This document shows, one piece after another, positions 1 to 7,641 of a stretch of DNA of 64,000 nucleotides (within the stretch, counting starts at the first letter, position 1; the number at the start of each line of letters is the position of its first letter). The stretch spans positions 1-64,000 of the forward strand of contig JAWWOW010000004.1 of the NCBI GenBank assembly GCA_033851265.1, in the 5' to 3' direction. Source of the stretch: JAWWOW01 sp033851265 (GTDB lineage Bacteria; Actinomycetota; Actinomycetes; JAWWOW01). The translations under genes and the position numbers were made by a program. Under the pieces are notes generated by a model. It worked only from the letters and a program-made list of their open reading frames with translations. It had not been told where the DNA came from and made no database searches.

Positions 1-305
1 AGGTCCGGACCGGGACCGAGCTGGCCCGGGGGGTGGTTGAGGCGTTGGAACGGATCTCGGGGATGGTCGATGAGACCACGACCGCGGCGAAGGAGATCTC
101 GATCGCGACCCAGCAGCAGCGCTCCGCTTCCGATCAGGTGGTGGGGGCGATGACCCAGGTCTCTGACGTCAGCCGGCAGTACGCCGTCGGGTCCAAACAA
201 GCCGCCGCAGCAGCCGCCCAACTCAACGTCCTCGCCGCCGAACTCCGCTCATCGATTGCGCAATTCCGTGTCGACGACCTGCCGTCGCAGCGCCACGCCA
301 TCTGA
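1..305 (+). CDS. Methyl-accepting chemotaxis protein, C-terminal end (partial)
   Basis: The open frame runs in from the left edge (codons start at base 3) and stops at 303-305, so only about 100 residues of the C-terminus are visible. They are helical and rich in Ala, Gln, Ser and Thr (SIATQQQRSASDQVVGAM, SKQAAAAAAQL), as in the descending arm of the cytoplasmic coiled-coil of a methyl-accepting chemotaxis receptor. The final stretch, LRSSIAQFRV, matches the usual end of such receptors. The sensor and membrane parts lie outside the window, so the ligand is unknown. The family assignment is good; the protein could also be a cytosolic receptor. Confidence 0.8.
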   Translation, partial: VRTGTELARGVVEALERISGMVDETTTAAKEISIATQQQRSASDQVVGAMTQVSDVSRQYAVGSKQAAAAAAQLNVLAAELRSSIAQFRVDDLPSQRHAI

Positions 306-362
306 GCTGCTTTAGACGCTCTCGTCTATGTATTCGCACCTCCTGCCCGCCGATATATAGGT

Positions 363-554
363 ATGGACCCAATCGCCCCGAAGTGCTGCGGATGGCCTCG
401 CCGCGCGGTCCCGGTCGCATTGGGCGACAGCCGGGTGCTGGTCATCGAGATCTGCGACGTCTGCTTATCGCGGCAGTGGTCCCTCGATGGCTCGCCGATC
501 GAAGCGGAGCACGCTGTCGACCTGGCGCTGGCCGTCGACGCCCTCGTCAGCTAG
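363..554 (+). CDS. Small hypothetical protein, 63 aa
   Basis: ATG start, 63 codons. Third codon positions are almost all G or C, as in the real genes around it, which argues for coding. The protein carries Cys pairs (KCCGW near residue 8 and EICDVC near residue 30) that could bind metal, and no membrane segment. A TA-rich element (GATATATAG, 352-360) lies just before the ATG, so a leaderless transcript is possible. It lies 64 bp upstream of the RHH antitoxin start. I do not recognise a family. Confidence 0.5.
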   Translation: MDPIAPKCCGWPRRAVPVALGDSRVLVIEICDVCLSRQWSLDGSPIEAEHAVDLALAVDALVS

Positions 555-583
555 TAGAAAACGACCTGAAGCAGCGTTCCCGA

Positions 584-605
584 ATGGTATCACTTATGGT
601 ATCAT
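584..605 (+). promoter_or_regulatory. Two direct repeats ATGGTATCA, likely operator/promoter of the Doc module
   Basis: ATGGTATCA occurs at 584-592 and again at 596-604, a 12-bp period, close to one helical turn. The second copy ends 14 bp before the antitoxin ATG and contains a TATCAT -10-like sequence. Tandem half-sites about one turn apart are a usual binding pattern for ribbon-helix-helix repressors, so this is probably the autoregulatory site of the toxin-antitoxin pair. Confidence 0.55.
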
Positions 606-618
606 CGCGGGCGTGGCG

Positions 619-816
619 ATGACGTTGCGACTCGACGACCAAGAGACTGAAGCGTTGCGCCGCCGTGCCGAGTACGAGGGTCGCTCGATGCAGGAGGTGG
701 CCCGCGAGGCAGTGCGGGACTACATCGAGCGGACGAGTAAGCGTGAGCTGCTCGATCGTGTGCTGGACGAAGAACTGCCCCGTTATGCGGAGGCGCTGGA
801 GCGTCTCGGTCGGTGA
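619..816 (+). CDS. Ribbon-helix-helix antitoxin (CopG/Phd-like partner of Doc)
   Basis: A 65-residue protein starting MTLRLDDQETEALRRRAE, the classic RHH pattern: one short beta strand with alternating contacts (TLRLD) followed by two helices (ETEALRRRAEYEGRS and MQEVAREAVRDYIE). The charged C-terminal tail (residues 40-65) would wrap the toxin. An upstream in-frame ATG exists at 487, but the RHH fold starts exactly at 619. The stop overlaps the toxin start by 4 bp (GTGA), so the two are translationally coupled. It should repress its own promoter at the direct repeats just upstream and neutralise the Doc toxin. Confidence 0.8.
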   Translation: MTLRLDDQETEALRRRAEYEGRSMQEVAREAVRDYIERTSKRELLDRVLDEELPRYAEALERLGR

Positions 817-1193
817 TCTATCTCGACCTCGATGATTTGCTGCACGTGGCAAAGCGAACTCTCGGCGAGGTCCAGCTGCGTGATGTGGGCTTGCTGGAGT
901 CCGCCGTTGCTCGGCCACAGGCCACTGCTTTCGGCAAGGATGCCTATCCGACGGTGCACACCAAGGCCGCGGCGCTCCTCCACTCCATCGCCGGTAACCA
1001 CGCACTCGTGGACGGAAACAAGCGCCTCGCCCTGGCCGCCGTCATCGCCTTCTACGGTCTCAACGGGATACGGCTGACCCTTACCAATGACGAGGCCTAC
1101 GACCTTGTTGACGCGGTAGCGGGCGGCGACCTCGACGAGGTTGCTCCTATCGCCAAACGCCTCGCCAAGAAGACTACGAAGCCACCCAAATAG
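813..1193 (+). CDS. doc: Doc-type toxin of the Fic/Doc family
   Basis: 126 residues with GTG start inside the antitoxin stop. The Fic/Doc active-site loop is visible as HALVDGNKR at about residues 68-76; the Lys in GNKR is the Doc variant of the Fic motif. Known Doc proteins phosphorylate elongation factor EF-Tu and stop translation; this role is inferred from the motif. The length is typical for Doc (about 125 aa). The Lys-rich tail (AKKTTKPPK) is unremarkable. With the preceding RHH gene it forms a type II toxin-antitoxin operon. Confidence 0.87.
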   Translation: MIYLDLDDLLHVAKRTLGEVQLRDVGLLESAVARPQATAFGKDAYPTVHTKAAALLHSIAGNHALVDGNKRLALAAVIAFYGLNGIRLTLTNDEAYDLVDAVAGGDLDEVAPIAKRLAKKTTKPPK

Positions 1194-1269
1194 CGATCGC
1201 GAAGGTCCGATCGGTAACGCGAGGGCCAGCGTTATCGGCTGCCCGTCAGACGGAAGATACGGTCGCGCT

Positions 1270-2001
1270 GTGCGGCTGCCTCAGATCGCGGGTGAGATTG
1301 AGCGTCGATTGCTGGTGAACTACCAGGTCGACCCGGCCGCGCTCGAGGGACTCCTACCAGCTCCGTTTCGGCCGCAGCTGGTCGAGGGTGCTGCCGTCGC
1401 GGGGATCTGCCTCATTCGTCTAGGGAAGATCCGTCCGCGCTGGGCGCCGAAGCCCTTCGGTCTGACGAGCGAGAACGCAGCCCATCGCGTCGCGGTCGAG
1501 TGGGACGACGACGCCGGGCTTCGGTCCGGCGTCTTCATTCCTCGCCGCGACACCGCATCCCTGTTGACCGTGCTGCTCGGTGGTCGATTGTTTCCAGGAG
1601 CGCATCATCACGCCAAGTTCAAGGTTGTGGAGACGCACGAGAGTTTGGAGGTGGCGTTCACATCTAACGACGGAGACGTCACGGTCGACGTGGAGGTGCG
1701 CGTTGAGCGGGATCTCGAAGGGAGCCGGCTCTTCGCGAACGTGAATGAAGCGTCCAAGTTCTTTGAGCGCGGAGCGGTCGGTTTCTCTCCTGGCCGAGAC
1801 GGGAGCCGACTTGAATCCGTCCAACTCAGTACGCACGCCTGGCGAGTCGAGCCATGCCGCGTCTTGCGCGCGCAGTCAACGTTCTTCGAGGACGCGACGC
1901 GGTTTCCTCCAGGCGCCGTCCGGCTCGATTCAGCACTCGTGATGCGCAAGGTGCCGGTGATCTGGGACGCGCTGCCAGACGTCATTGCCAGCGGGGTCTG
2001 A
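1270..2001 (+). CDS. DUF2071-like protein (acetoacetate-decarboxylase fold)
   Basis: 243 residues from GTG 1270; in-frame extension to 1141 runs back into the toxin gene and is unlikely to be coding. The opening IERRLLVNYQVDPAALEGLL with LLPAPFRPQLVEG resembles the start of DUF2071/COG3361 proteins, which share the acetoacetate decarboxylase barrel. The catalytic Lys of true acetoacetate decarboxylase is not evident. A second, clearer DUF2071 protein lies at 2588-3322. Function is unknown; no signal peptide or membrane segment is seen. Confidence 0.65.
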   Translation: MRLPQIAGEIERRLLVNYQVDPAALEGLLPAPFRPQLVEGAAVAGICLIRLGKIRPRWAPKPFGLTSENAAHRVAVEWDDDAGLRSGVFIPRRDTASLLTVLLGGRLFPGAHHHAKFKVVETHESLEVAFTSNDGDVTVDVEVRVERDLEGSRLFANVNEASKFFERGAVGFSPGRDGSRLESVQLSTHAWRVEPCRVLRAQSTFFEDATRFPPGAVRLDSALVMRKVPVIWDALPDVIASGV

Positions 2002-2105
2002 ACGACTAACTCGCGGACGTGAAGGGCCGTTCTCGAGCACGAAGTAGCGGCAATCCATGCACGGCGTGTAGACGTTTCGCGTCTCCCGGACCACCGGAGG
2101 GCGCG

Positions 2106-2543
2106 TCACCGGCCCTGAACCACTGCAGTCTTCGCTGCCAGGTCGCCCAACCGCGCGTTGCGGTCGTTCGCGATAACTGCAACAAATCCGATCAAGTAGA
2201 AGGCCGGAGCGAAATCAACGATCCGCATGAGGTTGCGACCCACCATTTGGGAGGGTCGGGCCTTCGACCCGTTCACATCGACGACGACGAGACCACGCGC
2301 CATCTTCCCGGGTGTGCGACTGAACAGGAGCTCAAAGAAGAGGTAGTAGGCGAGAACCAGCACCACATAGAGCAGGGCGGCCCCGTTGTGCAATTCAATT
2401 CGGGTTTGGCCACCCCCCGTCTCCCACGTTCCAACCGTCTTGGCGAGCAGAAAGAACAAGGCAAGTGTGGGCACCAGGTCGATGAGGGCCGCGACCACTC
2501 TCGCGCCGACCGAGGCCGGCTGAACCCCGTCGGCGTACGTCAT
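2106..2543 (-). CDS. RDD family membrane protein
   Basis: 145 residues with three hydrophobic segments: VGARVVAALIDLVPTLALFFLLA (about 12-34), ALLYVVLVLAYYLFFELL (about 56-73) and FAPAFYLIGFVAVIA (about 111-125). The first carries the Arg and Asp of the RDD name (AR-x6-D), and RTPGKMARGLVVVD after the second is the conserved cytoplasmic loop of the family. RDD proteins are small inner-membrane proteins; some act as ion antiporters, most are uncharacterised. It stands alone, antiparallel to the two DUF2071-like genes. Confidence 0.85.
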   Translation of the reverse strand: MTYADGVQPASVGARVVAALIDLVPTLALFFLLAKTVGTWETGGGQTRIELHNGAALLYVVLVLAYYLFFELLFSRTPGKMARGLVVVDVNGSKARPSQMVGRNLMRIVDFAPAFYLIGFVAVIANDRNARLGDLAAKTAVVQGR

Positions 2544-2587
2544 GATCGCAGGATGCTATCCGCAGCAGTGGCCGAAAAGATGGGCGA

Positions 2588-3322
2588 GTGACCGAACAGC
2601 CCTTCCATCCAGCTGTCCCAAGCGTCCGGGTTGAGCGCGCAGTCATGCGCATGCAGTGGCTCACGCTCACGTTCATGCATTGGCCGTATCCCGCTGACGC
2701 CGTGCAACGTCTACTGCCACCCGGCCTGACGGTCGAGACGTACGACGGACACGCGTGGGTCGGACTCGTCCCTTTCACGATGACCGTTGCGTTTCCGCGC
2801 GCCCCTGCCGTGCCCTGGTTATCGCGATTCCCGGAGACGAACGTCCGCACCTACGCGCGCGGCCCCCGCGGTGAAACCGGCGTGTGGTTCATGTCGCTCG
2901 ATGCGGCGCGCCTCCCTGCTGTTCTTGCCGCGCGTGGGGCGTGGGGCTTGCCCTACTACTGGGCGCGGATGCAGGTTCAACGCAGGGGGAACACGGTTGA
3001 CTACACCTCCGTGCGGCACCGACCACATGCCCCGGCAGCGCACCTATCGCGAGTCGAAATCGGTAGCCCCATCGCCGCGTCAGACGTAACGACCTTCGAG
3101 CACTACCTCACTGCGCGGTTCGCACTCTGGTCGCATCACCTCGGTCGGAACTGGCACGCCCGGGCGGACCACCCGCCGTGGCCCCTGCACCGAGCAAGGG
3201 TCGCGCACCTCGATGATGAGCTCGTGCTGGCGACCGGATTACCCGCTCCATGCGGGGATCCGATCGTCCACTTCTCCGAAGGTGTCGACGTCCGCGTCGG
3301 TCGACCGCGACTTTGTGGGTAG
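2588..3322 (+). CDS. DUF2071 (YqjF-type) protein
   Basis: 244 residues, GTG start. It begins with the family signature MQWLTLTFMHWPYPADAVQRLLPPGL followed by VETYDGHAWVGLVPFTM, NVRTYARGPRGETGVWFMSLDA and GLPYYWARM, all recognisable blocks of DUF2071/YqjF. The fold is the acetoacetate decarboxylase-like barrel, but no enzyme activity has been assigned to this family. The gene ends 10 bp before the LigD ligase start and may be in the same transcript. Its 5' end is about 45 bp from the divergent RDD gene. Confidence 0.85.
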   Translation: MTEQPFHPAVPSVRVERAVMRMQWLTLTFMHWPYPADAVQRLLPPGLTVETYDGHAWVGLVPFTMTVAFPRAPAVPWLSRFPETNVRTYARGPRGETGVWFMSLDAARLPAVLAARGAWGLPYYWARMQVQRRGNTVDYTSVRHRPHAPAAHLSRVEIGSPIAASDVTTFEHYLTARFALWSHHLGRNWHARADHPPWPLHRARVAHLDDELVLATGLPAPCGDPIVHFSEGVDVRVGRPRLCG

Positions 3323-3332
3323 GGATTCGCAC

Positions 3333-4811
3333 GTGGCGACGAAGACTCCGGCGCGAAAGAAGGCTGCGGCGTCAGACAGCAAGCTGTTGACGTACCGGGG
3401 GAAGCGCGACCCGAAGAAGACCCCGGAGCCGGTGCCCAAGGCCGGCCCCTTGCCCAAAGGCAACAACGACACGTTCGTCATCCAGGAGCACCACGCAAGC
3501 GCATTGCACTGGGACTTTCGACTCGAGCGCGACGGTGTGCTCGTGTCATGGGCGGTGCCCAAGGGCATCCCGATGGACCCGAAGACGAACCACCTCGCCG
3601 TACAGACCGAGGACCACCCGATCGAGTACGCGACGTTCGAGGGCGAGATTCCCGAGGGCGAGTACGGCGGCGGCAACGTCATCTTGTGGGACCGCGGCAC
3701 CTACGAGTGCGAGAAGTGGGACGAGCGCGAGGTCAAGGTCGTGCTGCACGGCGAGCGGGTCAGCGGTCGCTATGTGTTGTTCAAGACCAAGGGCAAGAAC
3801 TGGATGATCCATCGCATGGACCCACCCGTCGAGGGGTGGGAACCCATGCCCAAGCTGATCAAGCCGATGCTCGCCACCTTGCGCGACAAGCTGCCGCGCG
3901 ACGACGACAAGTGGGGTTACGAGTTCAAGTGGGACGGCGTCCGCGCTGTCGTCTACGTCGACGGTGGTAGGCCGCGGGTGCTGACGCGCAACGACCGCGA
4001 CGTGACCGCGACCTACCCGGAGATCCGGGAGCTGGCAGCGTCGCTCGGCTCCCGCTTGGTCGTTCTGGACGGCGAAATCGTCGCCATGGACGAGCAAGGG
4101 CGACCGTCGTTCGGGGCCTTGCAACCACGCATGCACGTGACCCAGGCGGCGGCGATCCGCCGGCTGATGGGAGAGATCCCCATCACGTATCTCATCTTCG
4201 ACGTGCTTTACCTCGACGGACGGATGCTGGTCGACGCGCCGTACACCGAACGCCGTGCGGTGCTCGACTCCCTGAAGCTGTCGGGGTCCAACTGGCAGAC
4301 GCCACCGTGGTTCGAGGGCGGCGGCAAAGCGGTGTTCGAAGCGTCCAAAGAGCAAGGCCTCGAAGGCATCGTCGCCAAGCGGCTCGACTCGAAGTACTCC
4401 CCGGGGAAGCGCTCGGACTCCTGGGAGAAGGTGAAGAACCTACGGACCCAGGAGGTCATCATCGGCGGGTGGAAGCCGGGTCAAGGTCGGCGCGCAAACT
4501 CCATCGGATCGTTGCTGCTCGGCATTCCTGATGAGAACGACGCGCTGCAGTACGTCGGTCACGTCGGCACCGGTTTCACCGATCGGATGTTGCATGACCT
4601 GGAGGCCATGCTCAAGCCGCTCGAGCGCGACGAGTCGCCCTTCGGTACGCCGGTGCCGCGCGCCGACGCCAAGGATGCGCACTGGGTCGCACCACAGCTC
4701 GTCGGTGAGGTGCGCTTCAGCGAGTGGACACGTGAGGGACGATTACGTCACCCCGCGTGGCGCGGGCTACGCCCCGACAAGTCGCCGAGCGAGGTCGTCC
4801 GTGAGTCCTGA
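3333..4811 (+). CDS. ligD: ATP-dependent DNA ligase with N-terminal 3'-phosphoesterase domain (LigD ligase module)
   Basis: 492 residues from GTG 3333. Residues about 30-165 are the LigD phosphoesterase domain (FVIQEHHASALHWDFRLE, PIEYATFEGEIPEGEYGGG), which trims 3' ends. Residues about 175-480 are the ligase: the adenylated Lys is K199 in EFKWDGVR, with LDGEIVAMD and EGIVAKRLDS as further nucleotidyl-transferase motifs. A longer open frame from 3213 runs into the preceding DUF2071 gene and is not needed. It seals ends in bacterial non-homologous end joining. The polymerase domain is encoded by the next gene, overlapping by 11 bp, so this is a split LigD; no Ku gene is in the window. Confidence 0.93.
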   Translation: MATKTPARKKAAASDSKLLTYRGKRDPKKTPEPVPKAGPLPKGNNDTFVIQEHHASALHWDFRLERDGVLVSWAVPKGIPMDPKTNHLAVQTEDHPIEYATFEGEIPEGEYGGGNVILWDRGTYECEKWDEREVKVVLHGERVSGRYVLFKTKGKNWMIHRMDPPVEGWEPMPKLIKPMLATLRDKLPRDDDKWGYEFKWDGVRAVVYVDGGRPRVLTRNDRDVTATYPEIRELAASLGSRLVVLDGEIVAMDEQGRPSFGALQPRMHVTQAAAIRRLMGEIPITYLIFDVLYLDGRMLVDAPYTERRAVLDSLKLSGSNWQTPPWFEGGGKAVFEASKEQGLEGIVAKRLDSKYSPGKRSDSWEKVKNLRTQEVIIGGWKPGQGRRANSIGSLLLGIPDENDALQYVGHVGTGFTDRMLHDLEAMLKPLERDESPFGTPVPRADAKDAHWVAPQLVGEVRFSEWTREGRLRHPAWRGLRPDKSPSEVVRES

Positions 4812-5718
4812 GAAGGTCGCCGTCCGCGTCGGCAACCGCGAGCTGACGCTGTCGAACCTCCACAAGATGCTGTATCCCGAGGTTGGCTTTGCCAAGGGGC
4901 AAGTCATCGACTACTACACCCGGATCGCACCGGTCATGCTGCCGCATCTCAAGAACCGGCCGTTCACGTTCAAGCGCTATCCGGATGGTGTCGACGGCAA
5001 GTTCTTCTTCGAGAAGAACGCTCCGAAGCATCGGCCGCCGTGGGTGAAGACCGTGCAGCTTCCGTCGCCGGGTTCGACGAAGAACCGCACGACCATCGAC
5101 TACGCGCTCATCAATGACTTGCCGAGCCTGGTGTGGGCCGCCAACCTCGCCACCTTGGAGATGCACGTGCCGATGTGGCGAGTCGACGCGAAGGGCAAGC
5201 CGAAGAACCCCGACACGATGGTTTTCGATCTCGACCCGGGACCACCCGCAACGATCGTCGAGTGCTGTGAGGTCGCGCTGCTGCTGCGAGAAACCCTCGG
5301 CGAGGACGGGTTGTCGGCGTACCCGAAAACGAGCGGGTCGAAGGGCATGCAGCTCTACGTGCCACTCAACGGCCGAAGCGGCTGGGAGAAGGTCCACGCA
5401 TATTCCCGCGAGGTTGCCGAGCGGCTCGAGGACGCGCACCCGGATCTTGTTGTGTCCAACATGAAGAAGGACCTGCGCGGCGGCAAGGTGTTGGTCGACT
5501 GGTCACAGAACAACGCGGCGAAGACAACGATCGCGGTCTACTCGATGCGCGCGCGGGCGCGGCCTACTGTCTCGACCCCGATCACCTGGGACGAAGTCGA
5601 GGGCTGCGAGGCACCAGAGGACCTCGTTTTCGTCACCGACGACGTCCTTGCGCGGGTCGACAAGCACGGTGACCTGTTCGAGCCCGTCCTCAAAGGCAGC
5701 CAGTCCCTCCCCAAGTAG
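4801..5718 (+). CDS. LigD-type polymerase/primase (non-homologous end joining)
   Basis: 305 residues from GTG 4801, which overlaps the ligase stop by 11 bp. It is an archaeo-eukaryotic primase-type polymerase: VGFAKGQVIDYYTRIAPVML and RPFTFKRYPDG near the N-terminus, the metal-binding Asp pair in FDLDPG (D143, D145), TSGSKGMQLYVPL for nucleotide binding, and KVLVDWSQN as the third acidic motif. It would add ribo- or deoxynucleotides at broken ends before ligation. Many bacteria carry this domain fused to the ligase; here it is a separate, translationally linked gene. Confidence 0.92.
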   Translation: MSPEKVAVRVGNRELTLSNLHKMLYPEVGFAKGQVIDYYTRIAPVMLPHLKNRPFTFKRYPDGVDGKFFFEKNAPKHRPPWVKTVQLPSPGSTKNRTTIDYALINDLPSLVWAANLATLEMHVPMWRVDAKGKPKNPDTMVFDLDPGPPATIVECCEVALLLRETLGEDGLSAYPKTSGSKGMQLYVPLNGRSGWEKVHAYSREVAERLEDAHPDLVVSNMKKDLRGGKVLVDWSQNNAAKTTIAVYSMRARARPTVSTPITWDEVEGCEAPEDLVFVTDDVLARVDKHGDLFEPVLKGSQSLPK

Positions 5719-5742
5719 TCGTCGCTGGGTAGCCTCCGGGCA

Positions 5743-7641
5743 ATGAGTTCCGCCCGACGAGCGAACCGCATCGCCGACTACGCGCTGATCGGCGACTGCC
5801 ATACGAACGCGCTCGTGGGTCGTGACGGCAGCATCGACTGGCTGTGCTTTCCCCGGCCCGACTCGCCGTCGATCTTCAGCCACCTGCTCGACGACCAGCA
5901 CGGGGGCAACTTCGCCGTGCGCGTGGCCGACGCCGAGGTGTCGCGTGCGTATCTCGAGGACACCAATGTGCTCGTGACGACGTGGACGACGGCTGACGGT
6001 CAACTCGAGGTGACCGACTGTATGCCGGTGGCGCCGTTCAACGCCGAGCGTCCGGCACAGGTGACACCTCGCCGCGGTGTGCTGCGACGGCTCACCTGCA
6101 CCGCAGGCTCGGTGATCGCGCAGGTGCGCGTCACTCCGCGGTTCGAGTACGGCCTCGTCGTACCACGGCTGCGCACACCGACGCCCCACGTCGCTGACTT
6201 CACCGGGGGCGGTTCTGCGTTACGCGTGCGGTCGGCGCATCCACTCGAACGTTGGGATGCGCATACGTTGCGGCGTGGCGACGTCCTCGCCGCTGACTGG
6301 TCGCTGCAGGAAGGCGAGACGGCGTGGGTCGAGGCGACGTGGACCGTTGCGCACTCTGCTCCGCTCGACGTTCCGGACCCTGATGTGAGCGAGTGGGAGC
6401 GGTTGCTCGCCGACACGATCGGCTTCTGGCGGGACTGGCTAGGGGAGTGCAGGTACGACGGTGATCACGCAGGCGCCGTACGCCGATCAGCGCTCGTGCT
6501 CAAGGCGTTGACGTACGCGCCAACCGGCGCCGTGCTTGCGGCCGCGACGACGAGCCTGCCGGAGGAGATCGGCGGCGAGCGCAACTGGGACTACCGCTAC
6601 ACCTGGATCAGGGATGCGACGTTGACGCTGACGAGCCTGTTCGTGCTCGGCTTGCGCGCCGAGGCGATTGCGTTCAAGGAGTGGCTCGAGCGCACCGGCG
6701 CGGGCCGGCCGCAGGATCTGCAGATCATGTACGGCGTCGAAGGCGAACGAATGCTCCCCGAGGTCGAGCTCGACCATCTCGGCGGGCATCGCGGCAGCAG
6801 GCCCGTCCGGATCGGCAATGGCGCGGTCAAACAGCTCCAGCTCGACAGCTTCGGACAAGTGCTCGAAGCGGCGTACCTGTTCTGCAAGGCCGGCGGCGTC
6901 ATCACCGAAGACAATTGGAACTACATCGCGGGGCTCGCGGATATCTGCTGCGAACGCTGGCGCGAGCCGGACCAGGGCATCTGGGAGGTCCGCGACGAGC
7001 CGCGTCATTTCGTGCACTCCAAAGTGAACTGCTGGCTGGCCCTTCGTCGTGCCGTGCAGGTAGCGGAGATGTTGGGCTTGCAGTTCGACGAGCGGTGGGA
7101 GGTCGAGCGCGACGCGTGTCGCGACTACCTGATGAACTGCGCAACGTCGCCGGGGTGGTTCCCGCAGGCAATCGACTTCGATGTCGCTGACGCCGCGACG
7201 CTGCTCGTGCCCGCGCTCGGCTTGTTGCCGGCCAACGATCCTGCCGTCGTGAAGACGGTGGAGCGCGTGATCAGCGAGCTGTCGGACTCCACGGGCCTGC
7301 TGCACCGGTACGTCGCCGATGATGGTCTCGTTGGCGGCGAGGGTGCGTTCCTGTTGTGCAGCTTCTGGCTCGTCGACGTGTTGACCTTCGCCGGCCGTGT
7401 CGATGAGGCAGAGCAGGTTCTGGAGCGGCTCCTCGGGCTGGCCAATGACGTGGGCTTGTACGCCGAAGAGGTTGACCCCGCGACAGGAGAGCACTTGGGC
7501 AACACCCCGCAGGCGTTCACACACATGGCTCTCGTCACGTCGTGCGCGCATCTGTCCGCGGCGCGACGCGGGCTGCTGCCCGTCGACGGGGAGGCCCACG
7601 ACTTCGCGGAGGTTGCCCTGGACCGGCTGCTGCAGACGTGA
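5743..7641 (+). CDS. Glycoside hydrolase family 15 protein (glucoamylase/trehalase type)
   Basis: 632 residues. The N-terminal domain starts with RIADYALIGDCHTNALVGRDGSIDW, the signature of the trehalase-like N-terminal domain found in actinobacterial GH15 enzymes. The (alpha/alpha)6 catalytic domain begins near residue 277 with GGERNWDYRYTWIRDATLTL and includes EWLERTG and GLYAEEVDPATGEHLGNTPQAFTHMAL, the last near the general-base Glu. Mycobacterial relatives hydrolyse trehalose; other members act on glucans. No signal peptide, so it is cytosolic. It ends in a 4-bp overlap (GTGA) with the next gene. Confidence 0.9.
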   Translation: MSSARRANRIADYALIGDCHTNALVGRDGSIDWLCFPRPDSPSIFSHLLDDQHGGNFAVRVADAEVSRAYLEDTNVLVTTWTTADGQLEVTDCMPVAPFNAERPAQVTPRRGVLRRLTCTAGSVIAQVRVTPRFEYGLVVPRLRTPTPHVADFTGGGSALRVRSAHPLERWDAHTLRRGDVLAADWSLQEGETAWVEATWTVAHSAPLDVPDPDVSEWERLLADTIGFWRDWLGECRYDGDHAGAVRRSALVLKALTYAPTGAVLAAATTSLPEEIGGERNWDYRYTWIRDATLTLTSLFVLGLRAEAIAFKEWLERTGAGRPQDLQIMYGVEGERMLPEVELDHLGGHRGSRPVRIGNGAVKQLQLDSFGQVLEAAYLFCKAGGVITEDNWNYIAGLADICCERWREPDQGIWEVRDEPRHFVHSKVNCWLALRRAVQVAEMLGLQFDERWEVERDACRDYLMNCATSPGWFPQAIDFDVADAATLLVPALGLLPANDPAVVKTVERVISELSDSTGLLHRYVADDGLVGGEGAFLLCSFWLVDVLTFAGRVDEAEQVLERLLGLANDVGLYAEEVDPATGEHLGNTPQAFTHMALVTSCAHLSAARRGLLPVDGEAHDFAEVALDRLLQT

